A stretch of 64,000 nucleotides of DNA from Luteimonas sp. J29 (GCF_000472505.1 NZ_KI421429.1:39088-103087), one strand, 5' to 3'. Positions 24,307 to 34,754 are shown, counted from the first letter of the stretch. A program made the numbers and translations. The notes: a model not told the origin generated them from the sequence alone.

Positions 24307-26154
24307 ATGCTTGAGAGCCACGCTGGCCGATTCCTGCTACTTGCACTGGCCGTTGCATTGCTTGCTGGACTGGCCTTCCTGCCAGGATTGCCTGGCGACT
24401 TCGTGTTCGACGACTTCCCCAACATCGTCAACGATACGAAACTGCACATCGAGCGCCTGGATGGCGAGGCCCTGTACCGGATCGCCACCAGCCCGCAGAT
24501 CTCCGGCTTCATGCGGATCCTGCCAACGGTCACGTTCGCCCTCGACCACCTGCGCGGCGGCCTCGACCCGGCCACCTTCAAGGTCACCAACATCGTCCTG
24601 CACGGGATCACGGCGCTCGCGCTGGCCTGGCTCTTCCGCGCCCTGCTGCTCGTGGCCGGCGTCCGCCGCGAGCGGGCGACCTGGCTGGCGCCTGCGCTGG
24701 CGCTGGCCTGGGCGTTGCACCCGCTGCAGGTGTCCTCGGTGCTGTACGTGGTGCAGCGCCTGCAGACCATGGGCACCCTGTTCCTGGTGCTGGCGCTGTG
24801 GGCGTACCTGCAGGCGCGCCGGGCACAGATCGAGGGCCGCTCCGGCCGCACCGGCCTGCTCGTCACCCTGCTGCTGTGGATCCTGGCGCTGGGCTGCAAG
24901 GAAGACTCGGCCCTGCTGCCCGCCTACACCCTCGCGCTCGAGCTGACCGTGCTGCGCTTCGCCGCCGCGGACGCGCGCCTGGCCACCCGGCTGCGGCGCG
25001 GCTACCTGATTGCCGTCGTGGGCGCCGCGGCCGTGTTCCTGTTTTGGGTGGTGCCGCACCGGTGGCGCTGGGACGCCTACCCGGGCCGCGACTTCTCCAC
25101 TCCCGAGCGCCTGATGACCCAGGCCCGAGTGCTGTGCCTGTACCTGTGGCAGATCCTCGTGCCGCTGCCGAGGCACATGCCGTTCTATTACGACTGGCTG
25201 CAGCCCTCCCGGGGCCTGCTGCAACCGTGGACCACCCTGCCGGCGCTGGTCGTCGTCGTGGCCCTGCCCGCCCTCGCCCTGTGGCTGCGCAGGCGCTGGC
25301 CGCTGTTCGCCCTGGGCGTGCTGTGGTTCTTCGCCGCGCACTTCATCACCAGCAACGTGGTGGGGCTTGAGCTGGCGTTCGAGCATCGCAACCACTTCGC
25401 GCTGATCGGTGCAGTACTGGCGATCGGCAGCCTGCTGGCGCACGCCGCCGTGCGACTGCGCATCCCGCTGGTGGCGCAGACGGCCGCCTGCGTGGCGATC
25501 CTCGCCGGCCTGGCCACGGCCACACTGCTGCGGGCCCACGACTGGCGCAGCAACCTCACCATGGCCCAGGCCGCCACCGCGTCGGCGCCGGGCTCCGCGC
25601 GTGCCTGGATCCTGCTGTGCGCCGAGCACTACACGGGCGGCGGGGGCCCGGTGGCGGGCAACCCGAACCTCGAACCTGCGATCGAGGCCTGCAGCGCGGG
25701 CACGCGCAACATGCCGCACTCGCTCAATGCCAACGCCCTGCTGATCGTGCTCAAGAGCCTGCGCGGCGACGTGACGCCCGCCGACTGGGAGCAGTACCGC
25801 GAGCGCCTGCGCACCGTGCCCATGACCTGGGACAACCGCCGGGCCACCTTGATCATGACCCACAACTTCCGCAAGGGCGCACCGCTCGACGCCGCGGAAC
25901 TGCTGGAGACGCTCGACCTGCTGGTCGAACGCGCCGAGTTCAAGCCCTACGAACTGGCCGGCTTCGGCTACTTCGTCATGGACGACCTGGACGAGCCGGA
26001 CCGCGCCATGCCGTACTTCGTGCGCGCGCTGCTGCTGGTGTCGCCCGGCGATCCGTTCCACCAACAACTCGCTACCGAACTGCGCGAGCGTGGGCGCGAA
26101 GACCTGGCCGAGGAGATCGAGGGGCTGCGACGAGGGTTACCGTCAACGCGCTAA
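24307..26154 (+). CDS. Polytopic GT-C-like membrane protein, candidate pilin glycosyltransferase
   Basis: A 615-aa protein with about ten transmembrane helices (residues 8-420) and a soluble C-terminal third with TPR-like helices. An acidic pair, FVFDDFPNIVND (about 32-43), sits in the first external loop, the place of the catalytic Asp in GT-C enzymes of the TMTC/PMT/ArnT type. The position right after the pilin genes matches TfpW-type pilin glycosyltransferases of P. aeruginosa, which also have large C-terminal domains. Substrate and acceptor are unknown, and the enzyme class rests on topology and the DD pair, so this is a moderate call. GGGGGA precedes the ATG. Confidence 0.55.
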   Translation: MLESHAGRFLLLALAVALLAGLAFLPGLPGDFVFDDFPNIVNDTKLHIERLDGEALYRIATSPQISGFMRILPTVTFALDHLRGGLDPATFKVTNIVLHGITALALAWLFRALLLVAGVRRERATWLAPALALAWALHPLQVSSVLYVVQRLQTMGTLFLVLALWAYLQARRAQIEGRSGRTGLLVTLLLWILALGCKEDSALLPAYTLALELTVLRFAAADARLATRLRRGYLIAVVGAAAVFLFWVVPHRWRWDAYPGRDFSTPERLMTQARVLCLYLWQILVPLPRHMPFYYDWLQPSRGLLQPWTTLPALVVVVALPALALWLRRRWPLFALGVLWFFAAHFITSNVVGLELAFEHRNHFALIGAVLAIGSLLAHAAVRLRIPLVAQTAACVAILAGLATATLLRAHDWRSNLTMAQAATASAPGSARAWILLCAEHYTGGGGPVAGNPNLEPAIEACSAGTRNMPHSLNANALLIVLKSLRGDVTPADWEQYRERLRTVPMTWDNRRATLIMTHNFRKGAPLDAAELLETLDLLVERAEFKPYELAGFGYFVMDDLDEPDRAMPYFVRALLLVSPGDPFHQQLATELRERGREDLAEEIEGLRRGLPSTR

Positions 26155-26526
26155 TATCGAACCTTGGACGAGCCCGCCGTGCTCGAAGAAGCGCTCACGC
26201 TTCATTGGACGGATCAGTGCCCGCCAGAACGATCGCTTGCCGCCGACTGTCAGTTCTTCTCGAGCTCCTGTCCTGACATCGCCTCGATTCGGCAGTGCCT
26301 GCCACGCACGTGACTTCAGCTCCGACGACGATCAAGTTGCGGAATCGGTCGCCACACGTCTTCGCGGATATCACCGGCATTCGTCACTCATGAGGAATCG
26401 TGCAGCCTCGTAGCTTTCCCTCGCCGACCCATCAAGATCGCACCGCAGGATTTCCAGAACTTTCGTCTGGCTGCAACCACCTCACGAACCATTCCAACCT
26501 GCCAACCCGTTCACCAGGGGTTCTGG
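26155..26526. other. Gene-free 372-bp gap between converging genes
   Basis: The stop codons of the GT-C-like gene and murI face each other across this stretch. Base composition is clearly less GC-rich than in the window's housekeeping parts. Open frames here are short and have no family features, and no hairpin terminator with a T-tract is visible. It may be a recombination junction of the variable pil locus. Confidence 0.5.
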
Positions 26527-27354
26527 CTACGTTCCCGCCATCACGGATGTGCAGCCATGCTCAGTTAGCGCCGCGAGCGGAAGATGTTTAACGCACCCTT
26601 CTGCCGGCATTCCCATCCGACCCGCGACCCTGGCAAAAGACGCTACCGAATCAGTTACCTCGAAAGAGACCGAACCAGAGCGGGGTACCGTCGGGCCGAG
26701 CATCGCGGCCACCCTCTCTGCCAGACGCGGTCCTGGATCCTCGATCACGATCCCGTCCGGCAGGCATCGGCGCAAGGTCGGCGCAAGGAGTGGAAAGTGC
26801 GTACAACCCAGGAGGACTAGATCATAGCGGGACACATCAACCGATGCGAGATAGCGGCTGGCGACCGCATCAGCGACCTCGGAATCCCCCCAACCTTCCT
26901 CGGCAAGCGGGACGAACAGCGGGCAGGCGACACCTTCAACCGCCAAATTCGGGCGCTGCACATGGATGGCCTGCTGGTACGAACCAGCCGCGATAGTTGC
27001 AGGTGTCGCAAGCACGAGGACGCCGCGACGCGCGGTGTTGACGGCCTCCAGGACACCGTCCTCAACCACCCCGACAACTGGAATGGTCGCCTCACCTGCC
27101 AGCGCCGGCAAACCCACCGCCGAAGCGGTATTGCATGCAACTACAACCAGATCTACCCCAGCGGCTTGCAGGTATCGAATCCCTTGGCGCGTGTAGTCAA
27201 CTATGGTTTGCGCAGAGCGGGTTCCATAGGGTACCCGAGCGGTATCGCCCAGGTAGAGAAAGTCGATCGCTGGGAGTCTTGCCCGCAGGCGCGCGAGCAC
27301 AGTCAAGCCGCCGACCCCAGAATCGAACACGCCGACCACCGGAACCCGACTCAT
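26527..27354 (-). CDS. murI: Glutamate racemase
   Basis: A 275-aa cytosolic enzyme interconverting L- and D-glutamate. Motifs: VGVFDSGVGGLTV at the N-terminus, LGDTARVPYGTRS, the first catalytic Cys in VVACNTASA and the second in LLGCTHFPLL, plus IEDPGPRLAERV. The ATG at 27354 overlaps the ATP-grasp stop by 4 nt, making it the last gene of the glycan operon. The known use of D-Glu is MurD-dependent peptidoglycan synthesis, but murD is absent from the dcw cluster here. Either it feeds a MurD encoded elsewhere, or it supplies D-Glu to the adjacent ligase. Codon use is less GC-rich than in the dcw genes. Confidence 0.95.
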   Translation of the reverse strand: MSRVPVVGVFDSGVGGLTVLARLRARLPAIDFLYLGDTARVPYGTRSAQTIVDYTRQGIRYLQAAGVDLVVVACNTASAVGLPALAGEATIPVVGVVEDGVLEAVNTARRGVLVLATPATIAAGSYQQAIHVQRPNLAVEGVACPLFVPLAEEGWGDSEVADAVASRYLASVDVSRYDLVLLGCTHFPLLAPTLRRCLPDGIVIEDPGPRLAERVAAMLGPTVPRSGSVSFEVTDSVASFARVAGRMGMPAEGCVKHLPLAALTEHGCTSVMAGT

Positions 27355-28553
27355 CCCGACCTTCCCAACAGCAGCGCGCCACCGATACGGCTGAGCCAGC
27401 CGGCCCGAGTGCGCCAATCGACATCACTGTACATAGCCAACTCGGCTTGGTCACGTCGCCACGCGCGCCAAAGCTGAGACAAGAGATCTCCGCGTCTTTG
27501 CCCCGCGTGTACTGCAAGTAGCGCACGCTCCACATTTATCCAGCTAGCTGCCTTGATATGCGAAGGAGCCGGAACCGACACGCCAGTGAGACTCCGATAG
27601 GCAATTGCCGAGACGGGCAGACCAGCACGTTCCGCCAAGCCAACCTGCAGCCATGCCCGCGCATTGAGCTCGAGCAACCTCGGCGTATTCCTAGCGTCGA
27701 GGAGGAATGGCACCTCGGCCAACCCGACAAAGTCGATGGCGGCCAGCACCCGCTGCGCAGGCTCCACCAGCATCGAATCACCACCGGCCTCAACCCAACA
27801 GCCTGTGCCACCGCGACGCGGATGCTTCAAGCGCTCCACAAAACCGAGGCCAGCGTAGTCGCCGGGCGCCCCGGCGACCCAAGCACCATGCTCGCCATCG
27901 GCGAACTCATGCAGCCGCGGTTGCGCGATCCAGCGCACCGACAAGGACCATACTTTGTTCAGCCGACGAAGCAAGGCGTGTCGAGACTCGCCCTCTCTTC
28001 GCGTTACCACCTTGGCACCATGCCCGAGCGCAGACAGATCCATGTCCCACGGCTTCATCGCTGGCTTGAACACAGCATCCTCGCCAAGCGCGTCTAGTGT
28101 CGCGTCGATCTCCAATGGCGTCGAAAGCACTCGCGTTCGCGCGCCTGCAGGCTCATTCGCAAGCGCTGCGAACAACTCTGCCTTGTCGAGACCTCCCATT
28201 CGAAGTGCGCGCGCACGAGCAAACTCGGCCAAAGGTAGTATGTCGTCTCGCCATGTGTTCAGGCACCTGAGGCCCCGATCTTCCGTGGCGAAACAGGCCA
28301 GTGAACCCGGCGAACGGGCGCGCCAGTCTGCGAGCGTCTGGATCAGGGCGTCGCGAAGTGCTCCTACGTCGGTAAGAGACGAGAGATCCGCGAAGGCCTG
28401 ACAGCCCGGCATACCACGCAGCAGACTCTTCGGTCGCAGACCGATCGCCGCCCAAGGTATTCCGTGGCGCGTGAATGCGCGCGCCAATGCCACCGCTGGT
28501 ATCTCCAGCCCACCAGCTAGGATCACCGCCCAAGGGCGATCAATGGAAGTCAT
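27351..28553 (-). CDS. ATP-grasp carboxylate ligase-like protein
   Basis: A 400-aa protein that I place in the ATP-grasp superfamily: an N-terminal nucleotide-fold domain (WAVILAGGLEIPAVALARAFTRHGIP, broken here from its longer context), the ATP-binding Lys in DAVFKPAMKPW, and the metal-binding ELNARAWLQ with the usual Glu-x-Asn-x-Arg order. Such enzymes join a carboxylate to an amine or thiol through an acyl phosphate. It overlaps both neighbours by 4 nt. Being coupled to murI and glycosyltransferases, it might attach glutamate to a sugar or lipid carrier. That is inference, and the substrate is unknown. Confidence 0.7.
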   Translation of the reverse strand: MTSIDRPWAVILAGGLEIPAVALARAFTRHGIPWAAIGLRPKSLLRGMPGCQAFADLSSLTDVGALRDALIQTLADWRARSPGSLACFATEDRGLRCLNTWRDDILPLAEFARARALRMGGLDKAELFAALANEPAGARTRVLSTPLEIDATLDALGEDAVFKPAMKPWDMDLSALGHGAKVVTRREGESRHALLRRLNKVWSLSVRWIAQPRLHEFADGEHGAWVAGAPGDYAGLGFVERLKHPRRGGTGCWVEAGGDSMLVEPAQRVLAAIDFVGLAEVPFLLDARNTPRLLELNARAWLQVGLAERAGLPVSAIAYRSLTGVSVPAPSHIKAASWINVERALLAVHAGQRRGDLLSQLWRAWRRDQAELAMYSDVDWRTRAGWLSRIGGALLLGRSG

Positions 28554-29242
28554 AGCGGCTTCCGGAAAACGTAAATGACATTGTCATACGTCCATCGCGG
28601 AATGCGCGTCCGCTTGGCCATACGCGCGAGCTCATGGCGCGCGATTGCGGGCAACCAGATGCGGGGCACAAGACCATGCCGGATGGCAAGTACACCCAGC
28701 CACCGCCCACGGCGGACTGCCCGGCGCGCTACTAGTTCAAGGCCTAGCCGCTGAAAACGATCGATGATCCACTCGTCGGTGACGTAGCGAGTATCACCGT
28801 CGCGAAGGTTGTCCAAGATGATCAAGCGCCCGCCGGGGGCGATCACTCGCCCAACATCGTCGACCACCTCCTTAATTCCCATCAGGTGGAGTACTCTGAG
28901 CACGTTGATCAGGAATGCCGCCTCAAAGCCTGCGTCCGGAAACGGCAGATTTGGCAGTGCGCCAACACAGAAGTGCTGTCCAGGTAAACGTGCTTGGGCA
29001 AGGCGTAGCAATCGGAGCGAAGGGTCAATACCAATGACCTCGAAACCCAGCCGCACGATAGTCGGGGTCAGCCGACCGTAGCCGCAACCGATTTCGAGGG
29101 CACGACCGCGGCCATCCGGCACTAACGATTGCAGTGCCAACTCCTGGACCAGGCTAATGTAATCGGCCTTCAAGCCAAGTCGGTCATTGGGGTCGGCAAC
29201 ATTGATGCCGCTGTCGTCGAAGGCTCCCTCATCGCTCGCCAT
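28550..29242 (-). CDS. Class I SAM-dependent methyltransferase
   Basis: A 230-aa protein with motif I ALEIGCGYGRLTPTIV, acidic loop GIDPSLRLL, motif LPNLPFPDAGFEAAFLINVLRVL and the post-motif GRVIAPGGRLIILD, the Methyltransf_11 pattern. The C-terminal RWTYDNVIYVFRKP is family-like. It overlaps the ATP-grasp gene by 4 nt and the membrane protein gene by 14 nt. The target (sugar, lipid or peptide) is unknown; the operon suggests a glycan or its lipid carrier. This stretch is among the least GC-rich coding sequence in the window: I counted 53% G+C in 28561-28620 against 68% in 52021-52080. Confidence 0.85.
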   Translation of the reverse strand: MASDEGAFDDSGINVADPNDRLGLKADYISLVQELALQSLVPDGRGRALEIGCGYGRLTPTIVRLGFEVIGIDPSLRLLRLAQARLPGQHFCVGALPNLPFPDAGFEAAFLINVLRVLHLMGIKEVVDDVGRVIAPGGRLIILDNLRDGDTRYVTDEWIIDRFQRLGLELVARRAVRRGRWLGVLAIRHGLVPRIWLPAIARHELARMAKRTRIPRWTYDNVIYVFRKPL

Positions 29243-30188
29243 GTCGCTTTCCTGTCATTAGCAAGGCCACGCCGCCCAGGACAATATCGTTGAGAAGCAA
29301 CCAGACTCTGCCTAGTACCGCTGTCATAGCCAACACATCTGCGGGAAACTCGCTCGCCAAACCGAGAAAAGCCACCTCACGAACGCCCAAACCAGCGGGA
29401 GTAAACACCGCGACGAAGCCCACGATCCAAGCCAGGCTGTAGTAGCCGACAAGGCGCAATCCCTGCCCGGCATCCAGGCCCGGATACGCGGCGCCGAACA
29501 CCGCCCAGGCGCCAAGGTAGAATAGCCAGCCCACGCCGACCACTAAATAGAACGCAATCGCCGATCTGCCACGCAGGCTGGCCGCCGCCTCGATCAGCCG
29601 CTTCTGTGCGTTACCGAATCCCCCGGGCAAAGTCGGCAATCGATGGCCGAGACGGCCGAGCATGCGTCCACACGGCACTGAAACCGCAAGCAGCAGAGCA
29701 CCGCAGGCGAAGCATGCGAGTCCATGGATGACAGAGCGCTCGAATGCGAAGATCGTCGCCACGCACCAAACCGTGAAGTAGGTCGCGGTCGCGGCCAGCA
29801 CCGTGTGAACCAGCACGATTCCATTCGCGGGAAGGTCTCCGCGCGTCTGGGCGATCTGGTAAGCCACCCCCCAGAATCGGCCTGGCAAATGGCGCACGAG
29901 CTGCGCCACGAACTGCAGGCTGTATGTCTGGCTCCGTGACATCCGGGCCGCACAAAACTCCCGCACCAGTATGTGAAACATTTCTCCATGCGTGGCGGCA
30001 CCGGCAAGGCACGCCAACGCCGCCATGCCCATCATCGGAGCGTCGACATGTCGCATTGCATCGGCCAAGGTCGGCCAGGCAACGCGCACGAGATCGCCCA
30101 CCCACACCAGCGCCGCGAGCGTGAACACGATCGCCAGTGCGGTCTGCCAGCGAGCGCGCTTACGCTTTGCCTCCCCAGCCGCGCTCAT
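29229..30188 (-). CDS. LPG-synthase/AglD-type integral membrane protein
   Basis: A 319-aa membrane protein with about eight helices and the signature FTPAGLGVREVAFLGL of the lysylphosphatidylglycerol synthetase transmembrane region (UPF0104/AglD group). LVRHLPGRFWGVAYQI near residue 97 is also family-like. Without the soluble aminoacyl-transferase domain such proteins are often found in glycan clusters and are thought to move or flip lipids. A role in translocating a lipid-linked product of the neighbouring glycosyltransferases is inferred. The start overlaps the GT4 stop by 4 nt. Confidence 0.78.
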   Translation of the reverse strand: MSAAGEAKRKRARWQTALAIVFTLAALVWVGDLVRVAWPTLADAMRHVDAPMMGMAALACLAGAATHGEMFHILVREFCAARMSRSQTYSLQFVAQLVRHLPGRFWGVAYQIAQTRGDLPANGIVLVHTVLAATATYFTVWCVATIFAFERSVIHGLACFACGALLLAVSVPCGRMLGRLGHRLPTLPGGFGNAQKRLIEAAASLRGRSAIAFYLVVGVGWLFYLGAWAVFGAAYPGLDAGQGLRLVGYYSLAWIVGFVAVFTPAGLGVREVAFLGLASEFPADVLAMTAVLGRVWLLLNDIVLGGVALLMTGKRHGER

Positions 30189-31336
30189 TGGTTCGCCTCA
30201 GCGAGCAGGCGGGACGTCAGGTCTTCAGCAATCCGCGGTAGCGAGAAACGCGCCGCCATGGTGGAGATCCCCGCTGCGAAGTGGTCGAAGTGAGGAGTGG
30301 CCAGAAAGGATTCAATAGCCGACGCAAATGCTTCCGCATTCACCGCCTTTGCCAGCACACCGGTAGGCCCGTCCTGAAGCAGATGTGGCAGATCGCCCAC
30401 CGGGGTCGAGACCACGGGGATGCCCGCCTTCATAGCGTCGGAAAAGATCACGGGAATGCTCTCCACGCGCGAAGGCAAAAGAAGTGCATCGGCCTGCGCG
30501 AAGGCCGCCGCCGCCGCCGCGGTATCAAGGAAACCACTGAGCCGGACCGGCCGCCCTGCCGTGGTCAGCGCGGCCACGGCAGCATGCACATCGCGTTCTA
30601 GCGGCCCCCCACCTGCGATGTGGACCTCGGCGATCTCCGTCCATGTGGCGTCCGACAAAAGCAACAACGCGTCCAGCAGCACGTCCACGCCCTTGTTCGG
30701 ATGCCAACGTCCAAGGAACAACAGCCGCTTCGGCCCCGACTCCGCACGCTCGCCCACAACGACCGGAAACCGGCGAGTACTCGGCAGGAACTCGACCTCG
30801 CGTCCGGCGATCGCACGCGTATCCTTGGCGAGCTGAAGACCATCCGAATAACAGTACCGCGCCTCGGCCAGCACATGGCGGAGGTGTGTGCGTAGGCCCG
30901 GGATCCGTCCAAGCGTCCAGATGTCGCTGCCGAGCGTCCACACCGAGTACCCGCAAGCGTACCTGCGCGCCGCCTTGCGTGCCCAATGACCGCAGGGCAA
31001 CGCCCAAAGCGCCAGCACGTGCGCGACCGGCCCCGCCGCCATTGCGCGGTCGGTCGCCTCCTGCCCCGCCGCCATCACCCGCAATGCCTGCAGCGCGCCG
31101 ACGGGGTGCCAGAGCTTCATCGTGGACAGGGGCTTGCCGGGCGTGGCGAAGCGGTACACCTCCACGTTGGCGGCCCAGCGCTCGCGCTGCCCCGCGCGGC
31201 CCGGCGCCACGACGCGCACGGGCACATGCTTTCCGAGTTCCTCGGCCAGGTCCGCCACGAAGCCGCCCGCGGCCTCGCTGCCATCCCCGCTGATCGGGAA
31301 CGATGAGGTGACGATCACGATTGCCGGCGTGGTCAT
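30185..31336 (-). CDS. Glycosyltransferase family 4
   Basis: A 383-aa GT-B-fold enzyme. The N-terminal domain starts IVIVTSSFPISGDGSEAAGGFVADLAEEL. The nucleotide-sugar domain shows RLLFLGRWHPNKGVDVLLDAL, IAGGGPLERDV and ESIPVIFSDAMKAGIPVVSTPVGDLPHLL, shown here in part. The usual Glu-x7-Glu pair reads Glu-x7-Asp, a conservative change. It transfers a sugar from an activated donor to a glycan or lipid acceptor; donor and acceptor are unknown. The ATG overlaps the stop of the 23-codon mini-ORF. Confidence 0.88.
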   Translation of the reverse strand: MTTPAIVIVTSSFPISGDGSEAAGGFVADLAEELGKHVPVRVVAPGRAGQRERWAANVEVYRFATPGKPLSTMKLWHPVGALQALRVMAAGQEATDRAMAAGPVAHVLALWALPCGHWARKAARRYACGYSVWTLGSDIWTLGRIPGLRTHLRHVLAEARYCYSDGLQLAKDTRAIAGREVEFLPSTRRFPVVVGERAESGPKRLLFLGRWHPNKGVDVLLDALLLLSDATWTEIAEVHIAGGGPLERDVHAAVAALTTAGRPVRLSGFLDTAAAAAAFAQADALLLPSRVESIPVIFSDAMKAGIPVVSTPVGDLPHLLQDGPTGVLAKAVNAEAFASAIESFLATPHFDHFAAGISTMAARFSLPRIAEDLTSRLLAEANQ

Positions 31337-31404
31337 GCGCTCCAGTCCACGTGTCCCCGGCCGTCGACCTGCACGCGCGCGGCAACCCCCTCGCCGGTGC
31401 TCAT
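31333..31404 (-). CDS. 23-codon mini-ORF coupled at both ends
   Basis: An ATG at 31404 overlaps the GT2 stop (TCAT on the plus strand, 31401-31404), and the TGA overlaps the GT4 start (31333-31336). The 23-residue product begins MSTGEGVAARV and ends GHVDWSA; it matches nothing I know. Both junctions have the 4-nt ATGA form used by the whole operon. It may act as a translation bridge between GT2 and GT4, be a real small protein, or be the remnant of a deleted gene. Confidence 0.5.
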   Translation of the reverse strand: MSTGEGVAARVQVDGRGHVDWSA

Positions 31405-32267
31405 GCCCGGCCCTGGCTGTCCGCCTTGTAGGTCAGCGTGGTGATCTGCTCCGACACCAGCCCGATCAGGAAGATGATCACCGACGCGCTGAGCAGCAGC
31501 ATGCTCATGTTGGTGAAGCGGCCGTAGGTGGCGTACGTGTACGCGTAGTAGCCCGCGCCGGCCAGGAAGAAACACATCGCCGCCGGCGCGAACAGCTTCA
31601 GCGGCGAGTACAGCGTGGCGATCTTGAAGATGATCAGCAGGAAGCGGATGCCGTCCTTCAGCGGGCGGATGTGGCTGTTGGTGCCCACCCGCCTGGCCAC
31701 CGGGATCGGCACGTAGGCCACCGGGTAGGCGCTGCGGAAGAAGGCCATGGTGCTGGTGGTCGGGTAGCTGAACCCGTTGGGCAGCAGGTGCAGGAACTCC
31801 AGGAACTTGGCCGCGCGCACGGCGCGGAAGCCGGAGGTGAGGTCCTTGACCTCGAACCCGGTCATCCGGCTCGCCAGCCAGTTGTAGAAGGCGTTGGCGA
31901 CGCCGCGGTGCACGCCGGCCTGGCCCGACCAGTCGCGGGCGCCGACCACCATGTCGTAGCCCTCGTCGAGCTTGGCCAGCAGGGTCTGGATGCAGGCCGG
32001 GTCGTGCTGGCCGTCGGCGTCCATGAACACCAGGATCTCGCCCGTGGCCGCCCGCGCGCCGCGCTTGATCGCGGCGCCGTTGCCCATCGAGTACGGGGAG
32101 CCCAGCACCCTGGCACCCAGGGCGGCCGCCACCTCGGCGGTGTCGTCGGTGGAGCCGTCGTCCACGACGATGATCTCGGCCGCGGGCATCCGCTCGCGCA
32201 GGGCCGGCAGCGTGCGGCGCAGGCCCTCGGCCTCGTTCTTGGCAGGCAGGATGACGGATACGGTCAC
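31401..32267 (-). CDS. Glycosyltransferase family 2 (dolichyl/undecaprenyl-phosphate sugar synthase type)
   Basis: A 288-aa membrane-anchored GT2. Motifs: VSVILPAKNEAEGL, IVVDDGSTDDT, the metal-binding DADGQHDP and SGFRAVRAAKF. Two C-terminal helices (about 220-275, LKLFAPAAMCFFLAGAGYY and LLLSASVIIFLIGLVSEQ) follow, as in DPM1/GtrB-like enzymes that load a sugar on a polyprenyl phosphate. It is the first gene of the minus-strand operon. The GTG at 32267 is chosen because GGGGAG lies five bases before it; no ATG fits. It is divergent from pilB across 266 bp, which must contain the operon promoter. Confidence 0.88.
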   Translation of the reverse strand: MTVSVILPAKNEAEGLRRTLPALRERMPAAEIIVVDDGSTDDTAEVAAALGARVLGSPYSMGNGAAIKRGARAATGEILVFMDADGQHDPACIQTLLAKLDEGYDMVVGARDWSGQAGVHRGVANAFYNWLASRMTGFEVKDLTSGFRAVRAAKFLEFLHLLPNGFSYPTTSTMAFFRSAYPVAYVPIPVARRVGTNSHIRPLKDGIRFLLIIFKIATLYSPLKLFAPAAMCFFLAGAGYYAYTYATYGRFTNMSMLLLSASVIIFLIGLVSEQITTLTYKADSQGRA

Positions 32268-32533
32268 AACGCTCCCCTTTGCGCCAGAGGGTAGCCGGAC
32301 GCGTCCGGGCTGGGAAGCGGCGCGGCGCCGGGCCGTGACCGGGTTCGCCGCGGACGGCGCGGCCCGCGGGCGCCTCGCGGCCTGCCCGCCACGGAAGGAC
32401 GCGGCGCTTGCCGCCGGCATGGAGGCCGCGGGCATCGCGGCGGCGCCCGGAGACCGGTCCCGGGCGCCGCCGGGTGGATTCGGTGCCGCGGATTTGCGGT
32501 AAAGTCGTCCGACCGCAGGGGAAATCCGTACCC

Positions 32534-34252
<1,719 letters not shown>

Positions 34253-34276
34253 GGCGCGGAGGACGGCGGCGCCGTA

Positions 34277-34412
34277 GCGGCGGTTTCGCCGGGCGCTCTT
34301 GCTGCGGCGGTTTCGCCGGGCGCTCTTGCTGCGGCGGGTTCGCCGGGCGCTCTTGCCGCGGCAAGTTCGCCGGGCGCTGTTGCCACGGCGGATTCGCCGA
34401 GGCCCTCTTGCT
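34277..34412. repeat. 27-bp minisatellite downstream of pilB
   Basis: About five tandem units of the type GCGGCGGTTTCGCCGG plus GCGCTCTTGCT (34277-34303, 34304-34330, 34331-34357, 34358-34384, then a slightly longer degenerate one), decaying until about 34480. As the period is a multiple of three, all frames stay open and give repetitive peptides (e.g. PPQQERPAK on the minus strand). No start signal supports a gene. Confidence 0.85.
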
Positions 34413-34504
34413 GCGGCGGTTGTGTCGCGGCGCTTCCGCTGCGTCTCTCTTGCTACGGCGCTTCCGCTGCGGGCACTCCGCAGCAAGCCACTCCCCCCCG
34501 CATG

Positions 34505-34754
34505 CCCCCACCCCAACCCTCCCCCGCATGCGGGGGAGGGAGTTGATGCGTGCTGCGCCTGCTCCCCCGCACTTGCCGCTCCTCCCCCCGCACGAGGGGG
34601 AGGGAATTGATGGGCGCTGCGCCTCCACCCCGCGCCTGCCACTCCTCCCCCCGCTTGCGGGGGGAGGCTGGGAGGGGGGCACTCCGCAGCAGGCCCATCC
34701 AACTCGCACCGGCACGCCCCCACCCCAGCCCTCCCCCGCATGCGGGGGAGGGAG
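34505..34754. repeat. Palindrome array between pilB and pilC
   Basis: Copies lie at about 34505-34541, 34578-34608 (degenerate), 34640-34680 and 34715-34754, in alternating orientation. The spacer motif CACTCCGCAGCA occurs before the first copy and again after the third, as expected from module duplication. With the minisatellite it takes up most of the 683-bp gap; no gene is supported there. Confidence 0.88.
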
